From a bacterium BMS3Abin02 (GTDB lineage: Bacteria; Actinomycetota; Acidimicrobiia; Spongiisociales; UBA4744), in the NCBI GenBank assembly GCA_002897675.1, contig BDSU01000011.1, positions 1 through 64,000 of the forward strand: a DNA stretch of 64,000 bases, given 5' to 3'. The translations under genes and the position numbers were made by a program. Positions 53,460 to 62,705 of this stretch are shown here, piece after piece. Numbering within the stretch: position 1 is the stretch's first letter; every line of letters starts with the position of its first letter. The notes beneath the pieces were generated by a model. That model did not search any database. It saw only the letters and a list, made by a program, of their open reading frames with translations, and had not been told where the DNA came from.

Positions 53460-54899
53460 TCACAGCTCCCGAGTGTTGAGTTCGAGAGCGAGTGAGCGGA
53501 CGCTGCGGATTCGGTCGATTGTCTCCTCATCGGGCGTCACCGCGGGCAGGGCAATCCCCTTCCGCGTGTGCCATCGCCTCGCGACGGAATCGGATGGTTC
53601 CCCGGTGAGTATCGATGTCGCCTGCACCGCGGCACCGAGGGCTACCGGCTCCTGCGCATCCGGCACCTGGACGGATCGGCCGCTCAGAGATCGTACGACG
53701 CTGCGCCACGCGGTCCCCTTTGCGCCACCGCCGATGACGACGAGCGGCGCATCGGCGCCGACCCCCGAGGATCGATCGTCGATCTGGCGGAGCGCGTCGA
53801 GCAACGAGGAGACGACACCCTGATAGGCGGCCAGCAGAATCTCCGACGGGTTGGTGGTATGACGAAGACCAAAGATCGACCCGGCCGCGTTGGGCAGGTT
53901 CGGGGTCCGCTCTCCATCGAAGAACGGGAGGACGACGACGTCCGTGCGCGATGCGACGGTTTCGCGATCGAGCCCCAGCCAGCCGGCGATCCGGTCGATC
54001 ACCACGGTGCAGTTCAGCGTCGCGGCGAGGGGCAGGAATCGTCCCGTCGCGTCCGCGAATCCGGCGACGATGCCCGAAGGGTCCACCGTTCGGGATTCCG
54101 ATATGAGAAAGACCGTTCCCGAAGTGCCGAGACTGATGACCGGCACACCTGATTCCAGACCCAAGGCCATCGCGGCTGCCGCGTTGTCGCCTGCACCCGG
54201 ACCGACGGGTATGCCGGCGCGCAGGCCGAGGCGTTCTGCGGCGACACGCGTGACTTCACCGGCCCGGTCGTGCGGTCCGAGGACCGTCGGCAGCATGTCC
54301 GGGGCGAGTTGCAGGGCCGGCATGCTCAGGACTTCATGCGAGTACGTCCCGGTCTTCGTCGACCACCAGGCGGTCCCCGAAGCGTCGCTCCGATCGGTCA
54401 CGCCCCTCCCGGTCAGCCGTTCGGTCAGGAAGTCGTGGGGGAGTCGGATGGCTCGCGTGGCTGCTGCGACGTCCGGCTCTACTCGGCGAAGCCACGCCCA
54501 TTTCGTTGCGGTGAAGGAAGCGACCGGCACGACCCCGACATGCTCGGCCCACCAACGGGCACCGCCGGCACGTTCGATGAGGGCACAGGCGTCAGGAGCA
54601 GACTGGGTGTCGTTCCAGAGCTTCGCAGGTCGTAGCGCGTTGCCGTTGCGGTCGAGGACCACCAATCCGTGTTGTTGGCCCGCCACCGAGATCGCCGCGA
54701 CCTGGGAAGCCCGACCCGTCTGAGCGAGCGCATCCTCGAGGGCGGTCCACCAGATCTCCGGATCGGTCTCCCGCGCCCCATCGGTTCCCACAACGGTGTG
54801 CTCCGAGCGCCCGACCGCTGCAACGTGTCCTGTCTCGCCGTCGACGAGCAGTGCCTTCGTGGACTGGGTCGAGCAGTCGATTCCGGCGACCAACGGCAT
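53460..54899 (-). CDS. xylB: Xylulokinase
   Basis: A 479-aa FGGY-family kinase that phosphorylates D-xylulose to xylulose-5-phosphate. Motifs are VAGIDCSTQSTKALLVD (phosphate 1), SVAGQQHGLVVLD, GPGAGDNAAAAMALGL, SLGTSGTVFLIS and VVIGGGAKGTAWRSVVRSLSG (adenosine). AAAGGAG lies before the ATG at 54899; the longer frame (to 54986) is in the shared promoter. It is divergent from xylA by 130 bp, so both are likely controlled from the same region. Confidence 0.93.
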   Translation of the reverse strand: MPLVAGIDCSTQSTKALLVDGETGHVAAVGRSEHTVVGTDGARETDPEIWWTALEDALAQTGRASQVAAISVAGQQHGLVVLDRNGNALRPAKLWNDTQSAPDACALIERAGGARWWAEHVGVVPVASFTATKWAWLRRVEPDVAAATRAIRLPHDFLTERLTGRGVTDRSDASGTAWWSTKTGTYSHEVLSMPALQLAPDMLPTVLGPHDRAGEVTRVAAERLGLRAGIPVGPGAGDNAAAAMALGLESGVPVISLGTSGTVFLISESRTVDPSGIVAGFADATGRFLPLAATLNCTVVIDRIAGWLGLDRETVASRTDVVVLPFFDGERTPNLPNAAGSIFGLRHTTNPSEILLAAYQGVVSSLLDALRQIDDRSSGVGADAPLVVIGGGAKGTAWRSVVRSLSGRSVQVPDAQEPVALGAAVQATSILTGEPSDSVARRWHTRKGIALPAVTPDEETIDRIRSVRSLALELNTREL

Positions 54900-55029
54900 G
54901 GGGATGCTCCTTTCGAACGAATCGTAGACGTGTGACCTTCGACCGGTCTTGCCCATGCCTGGCCGACACGCGGGATGAGCGAACAAGAGCGTAGGCTGAC
55001 ACTTGCCCGCATCGAGAAGGAAGAAGTGG

Positions 55030-56193
55030 ATGAATAGCTACACCCCCCGCCCCGAGCACAAGTTCACCTTTGGTCTGTGGACCGTAGGCAATACCGGCCG
55101 GGATCCGTTCGGCGAGGCGACCAGACCCCCACTCGATCCGGTCGACTCGGTTCACCGCCTGGCGGATCTGGGCGCGTACGGTGTGAGCCTCCACGACAAC
55201 GATCTCGTTCCTCTCGGTGCCACGTCTGCGGAGCGAAAAGCCGCGGTCGCGCGATTCCGGAAGGCGCTCGACGAGACCGGCATGAAAGTCACGATGTCGA
55301 CGACGAACCTCTTTGGCCATCCGGCCTTCAAAGATGGCGCCTTCACTTCCAACGATCGAGGCGTTCGACGGTTTGCGATCGCCAAAACCATGCGGGCCAT
55401 CGACCTTGGTGCGGAGCTCGGCGCCGGGGTTCACGTGTTCTGGGGTGGCCGTGAAGGAGCGGAGTCGATGGCGGCCAAGCCTGCCGAAACGGCACTCGAC
55501 CGTTACCGGGAGGCCATGAACTTCCTCGCCGGCTATGTGATCGACAACGGCTACCCGACTCGCTTCGCGATCGAACCGAAGCCCAACGAGCCGCGCGGTG
55601 ACATGTTCCTGCCGACCGTCGGGCACGCGCTCGCCTTCATCGAGATGCTCGACCATCCCGAGATGGTCGGAGTCAACCCGGAAGTGGCCCACGAGACGAT
55701 GTCCGGTTTGAGCTTCTACCACGCGGTCGCGCAGGCCATCTGGGCGGGCAAGCTGTTCCACATCGATCTCAACGCGCAGAAGATCGGTCGGTTTGATCAG
55801 GACCTCCGCTTCGGATCCGAAGGCATCAAGGACACGTTCTTCCTCGTCAAGCTGCTCGAAGAATCGGGCTACGACGGCCCGAAGCACTTCGACGCGCACG
55901 CGTATCGTGTGGAGGACACGGACGGAGTCTGGGAGTTCGCCGCCGGCTGTATGAGGACCTACCTGATGCTCGCCGAGAAGGCCGGCCGCTTCGCCGAGGA
56001 TCCGGAGATTCAGGCTGCGCTTGCAGCCGCGGGCGTGCCGGAACTCGCCGAGGAGACGATTGGCGGATACTCACGAGCATCCGCCGACGCGCTGCTCGCC
56101 GAAGCGTTCGACGCCGATGCGCTCGCCCGGCGGGGGTACCACAACGAGCGGCTCGACCAGCTCGTCATCGAGCTCATCATGGGGTTGCGCTGA
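55030..56193 (+). CDS. xylA: Xylose isomerase
   Basis: A 387-aa actinobacterial-type (class I) xylose isomerase. It shows [22 protein letters not shown], the catalytic His region [12 protein letters not shown], the [10 protein letters not shown] motif, [15 protein letters not shown] (metal Glu) and [24 protein letters not shown] (metal His/Asp). It converts D-xylose to D-xylulose. GAAGGAAG precedes the ATG at 55030. It heads the xylA-xylFGH-type row. Confidence 0.96.
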   Translation: MNSYTPRPEHKFTFGLWTVGNTGRDPFGEATRPPLDPVDSVHRLADLGAYGVSLHDNDLVPLGATSAERKAAVARFRKALDETGMKVTMSTTNLFGHPAFKDGAFTSNDRGVRRFAIAKTMRAIDLGAELGAGVHVFWGGREGAESMAAKPAETALDRYREAMNFLAGYVIDNGYPTRFAIEPKPNEPRGDMFLPTVGHALAFIEMLDHPEMVGVNPEVAHETMSGLSFYHAVAQAIWAGKLFHIDLNAQKIGRFDQDLRFGSEGIKDTFFLVKLLEESGYDGPKHFDAHAYRVEDTDGVWEFAAGCMRTYLMLAEKAGRFAEDPEIQAALAAAGVPELAEETIGGYSRASADALLAEAFDADALARRGYHNERLDQLVIELIMGLR

Positions 56194-56324
56194 GAGCTGA
56201 TTCCCCCGGAGGGCTAGGATCAGCGGGTTGGAATCCGGTCACGTGTTCGCAAGATCTGGACGAACCGGAACCAAGGTTCGAGACGGACGGGCATTGTTCC
56301 CCGTCAAGACAGGAAGGAAACAAT

Positions 56325-57470
56325 ATGGGACGACTCAAAGGGAAGCGATGGATACTCATCGTTGCCGTTCTTGCAATGGTTGCTGCCGCGTGCGGCAGCG
56401 GCTCAACTAGCACAACGACAGCGGCCACCACGGCTACGACCACGGCCACAACGGCGGCCGCGGTCCAAGAGGGCAGCATTTGGGTGCTGCTCCCCGACAG
56501 CGCGTCATCCTCTCGTTGGGAGACGGACGACCGCCGCTACTTCGAGGCAGCGTTCAAAGCCGCGGGTGTCGACTACAAGATCGTCAACGCCGAAGGTGAC
56601 CCGAGCCAGCAGCAGCAGCAGGCCGAGCAGGCCATCGCTGCCGGTGCCAAGGTGATCCTGCTGGTGAATCTCGACTCGGGATCGGGTGCAGCGATCATCG
56701 CCGAGGCTCGTGCCGCCGGCGTGTCGATGATCGACTACGACCGGCTGACCATCGAAGGTCCGGGCGCCGATGTGTACGTCAGCTTCGACAATGTCAAGGT
56801 CGGTGCGACGATGGCGGAGATTCTCGAACCTGCCATCGATGCTCTCGGTCTGGCGAAGCCGCGTATCGTCATGCTCAACGGTGCGCCGACCGACAACAAC
56901 GCGACGCTGTTCCGTCAGGGCTACTACGAGACGGCCGTGAAACCGCGTGTCGATGCAGGCGACTGGGTGCTCGTCGCTGATCAAGCAGTGCCGAACTGGG
57001 ACAACCAGGAAGCGCTGACCATCTTCGAGCAGATCCTCGTCGCGGCCAACAACGGAGTCGACGCGGTCTTTGCCGCTAACGACGGTCTGGCCAACTCGGT
57101 GATCACGGCTCTGAAGTCCGCAGGGATCGGCCCGATGCCGGTCAGTGGCCAGGACGCCACGGCCGCCGGTCTTCAGAACATCCTCTCCGGATGGCAGACG
57201 ATGACGGTGTACAAGCCGATCAAGGCCGAGGCCGAAGCCGCCGCAGGCGCGGCCATTGCGCTGCTGAAAGGCCAGCCGCTGGACGGCGTCGAAGGCGATT
57301 TTGCTATGACGACGATCAACAACGGCACGAACGACCTTCCGTTCATGGCACTGACACCGGTTGGCGTCACCAAGGACAACATCAAAGAGACGGTCATCGC
57401 AGACGGCTTCCGTACCTGGGACGAGATCTGCGTTGGTGAGTTCGAGCAGTACTGCCCGGCAGACCGCTAA
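56325..57470 (+). CDS. xylF: Xylose-type sugar ABC transporter substrate-binding lipoprotein
   Basis: A 381-aa periplasmic-binding-protein-like lipoprotein (lipobox MVAAAC, Cys23) with a Thr/Ala linker. Its mature part shows GSIWVLLPDSASSSRWETDD, then YKIVNAEGDPSQQQQQAEQAIAAGAKV (a XylF-like segment), VSMIDYDRLTIEG and VDAVFAANDGLANSVITAL. It binds a pentose, most probably D-xylose given xylA and xylB beside it. AGGAAGGA precedes the ATG. A TAGGAT box at 56215-56220 could be its promoter. Confidence 0.9.
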   Translation: MGRLKGKRWILIVAVLAMVAAACGSGSTSTTTAATTATTTATTAAAVQEGSIWVLLPDSASSSRWETDDRRYFEAAFKAAGVDYKIVNAEGDPSQQQQQAEQAIAAGAKVILLVNLDSGSGAAIIAEARAAGVSMIDYDRLTIEGPGADVYVSFDNVKVGATMAEILEPAIDALGLAKPRIVMLNGAPTDNNATLFRQGYYETAVKPRVDAGDWVLVADQAVPNWDNQEALTIFEQILVAANNGVDAVFAANDGLANSVITALKSAGIGPMPVSGQDATAAGLQNILSGWQTMTVYKPIKAEAEAAAGAAIALLKGQPLDGVEGDFAMTTINNGTNDLPFMALTPVGVTKDNIKETVIADGFRTWDEICVGEFEQYCPADR

Positions 57471-57490
57471 ACAAATCGACGAGACACGAT

Positions 57491-57543
57491 GATGAGGCCT
57501 CGGCGGTGGGTGGACTACTACGCTCCCCGTCCGAGGCCTCATC
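57491..57543 (+). terminator. Intra-operon hairpin between xylF and the ATPase gene
   Basis: GATGAGGCCTCGG (57491-57503) and CCGAGGCCTCATC (57531-57543) are perfect 13-nt inverted repeats with a 27-nt loop, 20 bases after the xylF stop and just before the next ribosome site. As in the operon at 16 kb, it probably raises binding protein over ATPase and permease. Confidence 0.7.
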
Positions 57544-57565
57544 GCGAAAGGAGCCGCTCGAACTC

Positions 57566-58333
57566 ATGGCCGAGACACCCCTCTTGGAGTGCAGAGGAGT
57601 CTCCAAGCGCTTCGGTGCCGTTCAGGCACTGTACAAGGTCGACTTCGAGGTCCGTGCCGGTGAGGTCATGGCTCTCGTGGGCGACAACGGCGCCGGAAAG
57701 TCGACCCTGATCAAGGGCATCGCCGGGATCTTCCCTTTCGACGAGGGCGAGGTCCGTTTCGAAGGTGAGAAGGTCAACATCACGGGTCCGAGAGACGCGG
57801 CTGCCCTTGGGATCGAAGTCGTGTATCAGGATCTCGCCTTGGCCGACAACCTCGACATCGTCGCCAACATGTTCCTCGGCAGAGAGCGGGTTCATAGCGG
57901 GCTCATACTCGACGAAGCCAGCATGGAGCACACCGCAGAGGAGACGCTCGACAGCCTCTCGGTCACTTCCGTTCGCTCGGTACGCCAGGCCGTTGCCGGG
58001 CTGTCCGGTGGCCAGCGGCAGGCGGTGGCAGTCGCCAAGGCGGTGATGTGGAACTCCAAGGCCGTGATCCTCGACGAGCCGACGGCCGCGCTCGGGGTCG
58101 CCCAGACCAGACAGGTCCTCGACCTGGTGCGCACGCTCGCCGATCGTGGCCTCGCCGTTGTGCTCATCTCGCACAACCTTCTCGATGTGTTTGAAGCTGC
58201 CGATCGAATCACTGTGCTTCGTCTCGGCCAACAAGTCGGGGTATATGAACGATCCGAAACGACGCAGGAAGAGATCGTCTTGGCGATCACCACCGGATCT
58301 GTGAACCACGCGCCCGAGATGGAGGCCTCATGA
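57566..58333 (+). CDS. xylG: Sugar ABC transporter ATPase, single domain
   Basis: A 255-aa ATPase. Walker A is GDNGAGKSTL, the Q-loop is VYQDLALADNLD, the signature is LSGGQRQAVAVAKAV, and Walker B is AVILDEPTAALG with LISHN for the switch His. E. coli XylG has two ABC domains (about 510 aa); this one has one, as is common in actinobacterial FrcA/XylG-like systems. AAAGGAG precedes the ATG at 57566; an upstream in-frame start lies in the hairpin. Its end overlaps the permease ATG. Confidence 0.9.
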   Translation: MAETPLLECRGVSKRFGAVQALYKVDFEVRAGEVMALVGDNGAGKSTLIKGIAGIFPFDEGEVRFEGEKVNITGPRDAAALGIEVVYQDLALADNLDIVANMFLGRERVHSGLILDEASMEHTAEETLDSLSVTSVRSVRQAVAGLSGGQRQAVAVAKAVMWNSKAVILDEPTAALGVAQTRQVLDLVRTLADRGLAVVLISHNLLDVFEAADRITVLRLGQQVGVYERSETTQEEIVLAITTGSVNHAPEMEAS

Positions 58334-59583
58334 ATGCCGGCGAATCTGCCGACAAGGCTGCTGCCGGTGCGGCCACGGAGGCGGCTCCAACGACTTTCGC
58401 CCGATACGTGGGGTTGTGGTGGGCCAACGTGCGCAGTGGCCAGTTGGGATCCCTGCCGATCATCGTAGGTCTTGGCATCATCGTCGGCATCTTCGGGAGT
58501 CTCGACAGCACGTTCTTCGCTGCACGCAACTTCACCAATCTTCTCCTCCAGATGGCGGGGATCGCGACGATCGCCATTGGCGCGGTGTTCATCCTGCTCC
58601 TCGCCGAGATCGACCTCGCGGTCGCCTATGTGAGCGCCGTCGGCGGTGTGGTGATGACGATGCTGCTCCGGCCCGGCAATCCGGGCTGGCCGTGGTGGCT
58701 CGCCATCGGTGTGGCACTCGCTGCGACGACGCTCATCGGCATGATTCACGCGCTGATCGTGACGAAAGCCGGCGTGCCGTCATTCGTCGTGACGCTGGCC
58801 GGGTACCTCACATGGTTCGGTGTCGTTCTCATACTGACCACCACGTATTCCACGGCGGGCACGATCCTCATCGAGGATCCGGTTGCTGTCGGCATTGCCG
58901 GTAGTTTCCTCAGCAACACGTGGGGATGGATCCTCGCGGGAGTCGCGGTCGTCGGGTACTCGTACCTCGAGCTCTCCAAAGCGAGGACACGGGGTCGTCG
59001 CGGTCTTCGTCGCAAGCCGCTGGCGATGATCGCGCTTCAGGTCGGCGTGATCGCGGTCGGCAGTCTTGGCGCCGTGTACTACGCAAACAAGGATCGCGGC
59101 GTGCCGATGGCGACGCTCATCCTGTTGATCGCCCTGGTGTTCTGGACGTTCGTCACGAACCGCACCCGCTTCGGACGTCACATCTACGCCGTCGGCGGCA
59201 ACGCAGAGGCAGCTCGACGGGCCGGCATCAACGTCGACAGAGTTCGGATTGCGGTCTTCATGATCGGTGGGCTCATGGCCGGCATGGGCGGCATCATCCT
59301 CGCATCCCGACTTCGTTCCGTGGCTACGAATACGGGCGGTGGGAGCCTGCTGCTCAACGTGATCGCCGCAGCCGTCATCGGTGGTACGAGCCTGTTTGGC
59401 GGGAAGGGACGGGTCGTCGACGCTTTCCTGGGCGCGGCGGTGATCGTGTCGGTGAACAACGGGATGAACCTGCTCGGGCTCGCTGCCGGAACGAAGTTCG
59501 TGATCACCGGCCTCGTGCTCCTCGCTGCCGTGCTCGTGGACGCACTGTCCAAGAAGGGTCGTGCTTCTCGCGGTTTCGCGTGA
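58330..59583 (+). CDS. xylH: Xylose-type sugar ABC transporter permease
   Basis: A 417-aa BPD-transp-2 permease with about 10 membrane segments. Visible motifs are NFTNLLLQMAGIATIAIGAVFILLLAEIDLAVA, ALIVTKAGVPSFVVTLAGYL and GRHIYAVGGNAEAARRAGINVDRV, typical of XylH/RbsC. The ATG overlaps the ATPase stop by four bases. A basic cytoplasmic loop (KARTRGRRGLRRK) is prominent. It completes the pentose importer. Confidence 0.92.
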   Translation: MNAGESADKAAAGAATEAAPTTFARYVGLWWANVRSGQLGSLPIIVGLGIIVGIFGSLDSTFFAARNFTNLLLQMAGIATIAIGAVFILLLAEIDLAVAYVSAVGGVVMTMLLRPGNPGWPWWLAIGVALAATTLIGMIHALIVTKAGVPSFVVTLAGYLTWFGVVLILTTTYSTAGTILIEDPVAVGIAGSFLSNTWGWILAGVAVVGYSYLELSKARTRGRRGLRRKPLAMIALQVGVIAVGSLGAVYYANKDRGVPMATLILLIALVFWTFVTNRTRFGRHIYAVGGNAEAARRAGINVDRVRIAVFMIGGLMAGMGGIILASRLRSVATNTGGGSLLLNVIAAAVIGGTSLFGGKGRVVDAFLGAAVIVSVNNGMNLLGLAAGTKFVITGLVLLAAVLVDALSKKGRASRGFA

Positions 59584-59701
59584 TAATCCGGACAACGGGC
59601 CGGCGCCGACGTTTCCGAGAGTGGAGTGCCGCTCGTGGACCGAGCGTGGACAGCAGCTGTAACAGAAGAGACCGGGTCGGACACGACAACATGGAGGCGC
59701 C

Positions 59702-60424
59702 ATGAGCGATATCACCGGTATGGTCGTTGCGATCACGGGAGCGACGTCGGGCGTGGGCGCCGCAACGGCGAGAGCCCTGGCCGCCGAAGGCGCACGTGTC
59801 GTGATCGGGGCCAGACGCCGCGAACGGCTCGACGCCCTCGTCACCGAACTCGGGGAGGCGAACGCGGTCGCCGTCGAGATGGACGTGCGTGATCCCGGGG
59901 CCTCTCGCCGACTCGTCGACGCGGCTCTGGAGGGATTCGGGCGTCTGGACGCCCTGGTCGCGAGTGCCGGAATCGGAGCGTACGGCGGGATCATGGATCT
60001 CACCGACGAGAAACTCCAAGAGATGATGGACACGAACATCGCAGGGACCGTGTGGCCGATTCGCGCAGCGGTCCCGGCGCTCGTCGAGGCCGGCGGCGGC
60101 GATATCGTCATCGTCTCCTCTGTCGCAGGTCTGCGTGGCGCCGGCGACGAAGCCGTGTATGCCGCAACGAAGTTCGCCCAGGTGGGTCTCGCCGGAGGCC
60201 TCGACAGGGAGCTGCGCGCAGAGGGCATCAGGGTGAGCACCATCTGCCCTGGAGGGATTGCCACCGAGTTCGCGATGGGCGCCGGACGCACCCCGGACAT
60301 GCCTGGCCTGGCCGAGATGTTGCGTGCCGAGGATGTCGCAGATGCCATCGTGACGGTGCTGCGACAGCCCAAGACCATGCGGACACTTCTGTGGTCGATG
60401 CGCAGTATCCACGAGGACGACTGA
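59702..60424 (+). CDS. SDR-family oxidoreductase
   Basis: A 240-aa short-chain dehydrogenase. The nucleotide loop is AITGATSGVGAA (TGxxxGxG), then LVASAGIG, and the catalytic part is IVSSVAGLRGAGDEAVYAATKFAQ (Ser, Tyr-x3-Lys: Tyr and Lys of YAATK). NAD or NADP is not decided. GGAGG lies before the ATG. It follows xylH by 118 bp in the same direction, so it may be part of the xylose transcript; alternatively it serves another sugar or polyol. Confidence 0.88.
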   Translation: MSDITGMVVAITGATSGVGAATARALAAEGARVVIGARRRERLDALVTELGEANAVAVEMDVRDPGASRRLVDAALEGFGRLDALVASAGIGAYGGIMDLTDEKLQEMMDTNIAGTVWPIRAAVPALVEAGGGDIVIVSSVAGLRGAGDEAVYAATKFAQVGLAGGLDRELRAEGIRVSTICPGGIATEFAMGAGRTPDMPGLAEMLRAEDVADAIVTVLRQPKTMRTLLWSMRSIHEDD

Positions 60425-60452
60425 TTCGGGATATGGAGATAGGCTCGAAAGC

Positions 60453-61595
60453 ATGACCACCCTTCAGATCACGTTGCTCGGATCCAGGTTCATGGGCGCG
60501 ATCCACTCGAACGCGTGGCTTCAAGCGCCACGGTTCTTCGATCTTCGCCTCGTACCCGTTCTCCAGACCGTCGCCGCCCGAGACGCGGAATATCTCGAGG
60601 TGTTCGCGCGTCGCTGGGGCTGGCAGCAGTGGACGATCGACTGGCAGATGGCTGTCGAGGATGCCGGCGTCGATCTCGTCGATGTCGCGACACCGAATCG
60701 TCTCCACGGAGAGCAGGCCATCGCTGCGTTGGAGGCCGGAAAGCATGTCGCGTGCGAGAAGCCGCTCGCCGGCACACTCGACGACGCGAGAGCGATGGTG
60801 GCCGCAGCGAGGAAAGCTCCGGGGAAGACGTTCGTCTGGTACAACTACCGCCGGGTCCCGGCGGTCGCACTCGCCCGGCAGATCGTCGCCGAAGGCCGCC
60901 TCGGTCGGATCTACCACGTGCGTGCCGCATATCTGCAGAGTTGGGGCGGACCCGATACGCCACTGCTGTGGCGCTTCCAGAGCAAGGAGGCGGGCTCAGG
61001 CGCTCACGGGGACTTGAACGCGCACATCATCGACATGGCCCGGTTCATAACCGGCGACGAGATCATGGAGGTGAGCGGCTCGATCGAAGAGCGGTTCATC
61101 AAGCGGCGCACTCGTCTCGACGATCCCGAGAAGCTCGGGCGGAGCACCGTCGACGACGCCGTCCTCTTTCTCGCCCGGTTTCGGGGCGGCGCCGTAGGTT
61201 CGTTTGAGGCCACACGTCTCGCGACCGGTTTCAAGAACTCGAACAGGATCGAGATCCACGGCGAGAACGGCGCTTTGCGCTTCGATTTCGAGCGGATGAA
61301 CGAACTCCAGTTCTTCGATGCGACCGAACCTGCTCGTCTCCAGGGCTGGCGCACGATCCTCGCCACCCACGCCGACCATCCGTACGCCGCGAACTTCTGG
61401 CCGGACGGACACTTGCTCGGCTATGAGCATACGTTCGTCAACGAGGCAGCCGATATCGTGCAGGTCCTTTCCGGTGCGGAGCCTGCGGTCCCGCTGCCGG
61501 ACTTCGCAGACGCCTACGTGACCCAGCGCGTCATGGAGGCCGCCATCCAGTCGGCCCGGCACCGTACGGCGGTGAAGCTATCCGAAGTGCCGTGA
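60453..61595 (+). CDS. Gfo/Idh/MocA-family oxidoreductase
   Basis: A 380-aa sugar/inositol dehydrogenase-like enzyme. The Rossmann start is ITLLGSRFMGAIHSNAW (GxRFMGxxHS, where GxGxxG is usual), then ATPNRLHGEQAIAALEAGKHVACEKPLAG (the EKP Lys) and an alpha/beta C-terminal domain with HIIDMARFITGDEI. It oxidises or reduces a sugar at one hydroxyl with NAD(P). TAGGCT ends seven bases before the ATG, which suggests its own leaderless promoter in addition to any read-through from the xylose genes. Confidence 0.9.
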   Translation: MTTLQITLLGSRFMGAIHSNAWLQAPRFFDLRLVPVLQTVAARDAEYLEVFARRWGWQQWTIDWQMAVEDAGVDLVDVATPNRLHGEQAIAALEAGKHVACEKPLAGTLDDARAMVAAARKAPGKTFVWYNYRRVPAVALARQIVAEGRLGRIYHVRAAYLQSWGGPDTPLLWRFQSKEAGSGAHGDLNAHIIDMARFITGDEIMEVSGSIEERFIKRRTRLDDPEKLGRSTVDDAVLFLARFRGGAVGSFEATRLATGFKNSNRIEIHGENGALRFDFERMNELQFFDATEPARLQGWRTILATHADHPYAANFWPDGHLLGYEHTFVNEAADIVQVLSGAEPAVPLPDFADAYVTQRVMEAAIQSARHRTAVKLSEVP

Positions 61596-61600
61596 TCCGT

Positions 61601-61647
61601 TCTCGTGGCGTTCGAGGAGAATAGTCGTGCTCAGGCGTCCCAAGAAC
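61601..61647. repeat. 47-nt palindromic repeat, family B, copy 3 (degenerate)
   Basis: It starts TTCTCGTGGCG and ends CGTCCCAAGAA, with GAATAGTC in the middle. The length is 47 nt as in the other two copies, but the arms have several mismatches. It lies between the convergent oxidoreductase and the small HTH gene. Confidence 0.55.
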
Positions 61648-61660
61648 GGGGGTTCGTGTG

Positions 61661-61846
61661 TCAGCCGACCGTCGCCTTGATCTCGTCGATGCGCTCCGCG
61701 TAGAAGTAGCTGCAGCCCGACTTCACGAAGTCGGCTTCGAGACCCAACTCGGTGATCGCCTTCTTGACCTGCGCAGGCTTCAGATCGAGTTCCTTGGCGA
61801 TTGCACCTGCCGACAGTCCTTCACGTCCGTTTACGTCTTTGGCCAT
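61661..61846 (-). CDS. Small helix-turn-helix protein, 61 aa
   Basis: A 61-residue protein, REGLSAGAIAKELDLKPAQVKKAITELGLEADF, which has the spacing of a winged-helix recognition motif. It ends SYFYAERIDEIKATVG, with one Cys. AAGGAGGGTGA is placed perfectly before the ATG at 61846. It could bind DNA, or act as a small structural protein; the family is common but uncharacterised. It stands alone next to gene scraps. Confidence 0.65.
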   Translation of the reverse strand: MAKDVNGREGLSAGAIAKELDLKPAQVKKAITELGLEADFVKSGCSYFYAERIDEIKATVG

Positions 61847-61965
61847 TCACCCTCCTTCGGTGCCGCCGCGATTGTACGACGATCACATGCCGGGCCGACT
61901 GTGCAGTGAGAGGTTCTTCCTCCGCGACGACCGGGTCGGCGGTAGATTGTGAGACGGAGGACTGA

Positions 61966-62334
61966 GTGGTCTGTTCGTCGTGCGGGGGCGAAAACCGTGC
62001 GGGTGCGAAGTTCTGCTCTGAGTGTGGCACCCCGCTCGCTCTGGCGTATCCCTCGTGCGGATTGTCGGTCGCCGCCGGGACCGACGGATTCTGCTCCGAA
62101 TGCGGCCACGCGCCGCACACAGCCCCATCGCAACCGGCAGCGGCCACCTCAACAGACCAGGAGCGCCGGTTCGTTTCGGTGCCGTTCATCGACCTGGTCG
62201 AGTTCATACCGCTCACCATGGACCGGGACTCCGAAGAAGTCCGGTCGATGCCCACGCTCCATTTCGACTGGGCCCGCCAGATTGCTGGGCCTCGAGCATC
62301 CGCTCGGCAGGCGGCACGCCGGCGAAGCGCATGA
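61966..62334 (+). pseudogene. Zinc-ribbon adenylate-cyclase-type gene, 5' fragment
   Basis: The frame starts with two zinc ribbons: CSSCGGENRAGAKFCSECGTPL and CGLSVAAGTDGFCSECGH. It then enters the start of a class III cyclase domain (ERRFVSVPFIDLVEFIPLT, where VxVLFADLVGFTxLS is usual). The catalytic Asp of FADLVG remains as Asp, but after about 30 more codons the match ends in frameshifted sequence and no catalytic core follows. A full protein of this type is over 1000 aa. Confidence 0.7.
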
Positions 62335-62446
62335 CGCCTACGCGACCGGCGGCGTCTCAACGTATCTGGAGACCTTCTCGGGCTGCTTGCCGCCGCCGCA
62401 GCAGGAAGAAGCCGATACCGTCTGAGCGATCTGCCGGCATGGGACG

Positions 62447-62648
62447 ATGGCGAATGGGACCCGCGCATCGACACTCTCCAACGCGCAGGTGTGACATTCA
62501 GAGTTCACGAGTACCAACCCCATGACAGCGACCTGCCCTACGGGGAGGCTGCGGCAGCGGCGCTGGGCGTCGACCTGGAGAGAGTGTTCAAGACACTCGT
62601 GGCGGTGGTCGATGAGAATCCGGTGGTCGCCATCCTGCCGGTGCCGGC
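62447..62648 (+). pseudogene. ybaK: Broken second ybaK copy
   Basis: An ATG at 62447 reads MANGTRA, like the intact gene's AKGTRA. One base is then missing (about 62465), and in the shifted frame it continues TLQRAGVTFRVHEYQ, then YGEAAAAALGVDLERVFKTL and NPVVAILPVPA, after which it stops matching. The last two thirds of the gene are absent. Confidence 0.75.
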
Positions 62649-62705
62649 GCCGACTTCGCCATCGGGTACGGTTACAAGTACTTCGGCGGAGGACCCGGCG
62701 CGCCC
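62649..62705 (+). pseudogene. Kynureninase scrap (19 codons)
   Basis: ADFAIGYGYKYFGGGPGAPA matches the PLP-lysine region of kynureninases (DFAxGCxYKYLNGGPGAPAF). It joins the ybaK fragment directly and overlaps the end of the convergent DsbA-like gene. Only this piece is left. Confidence 0.5.
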
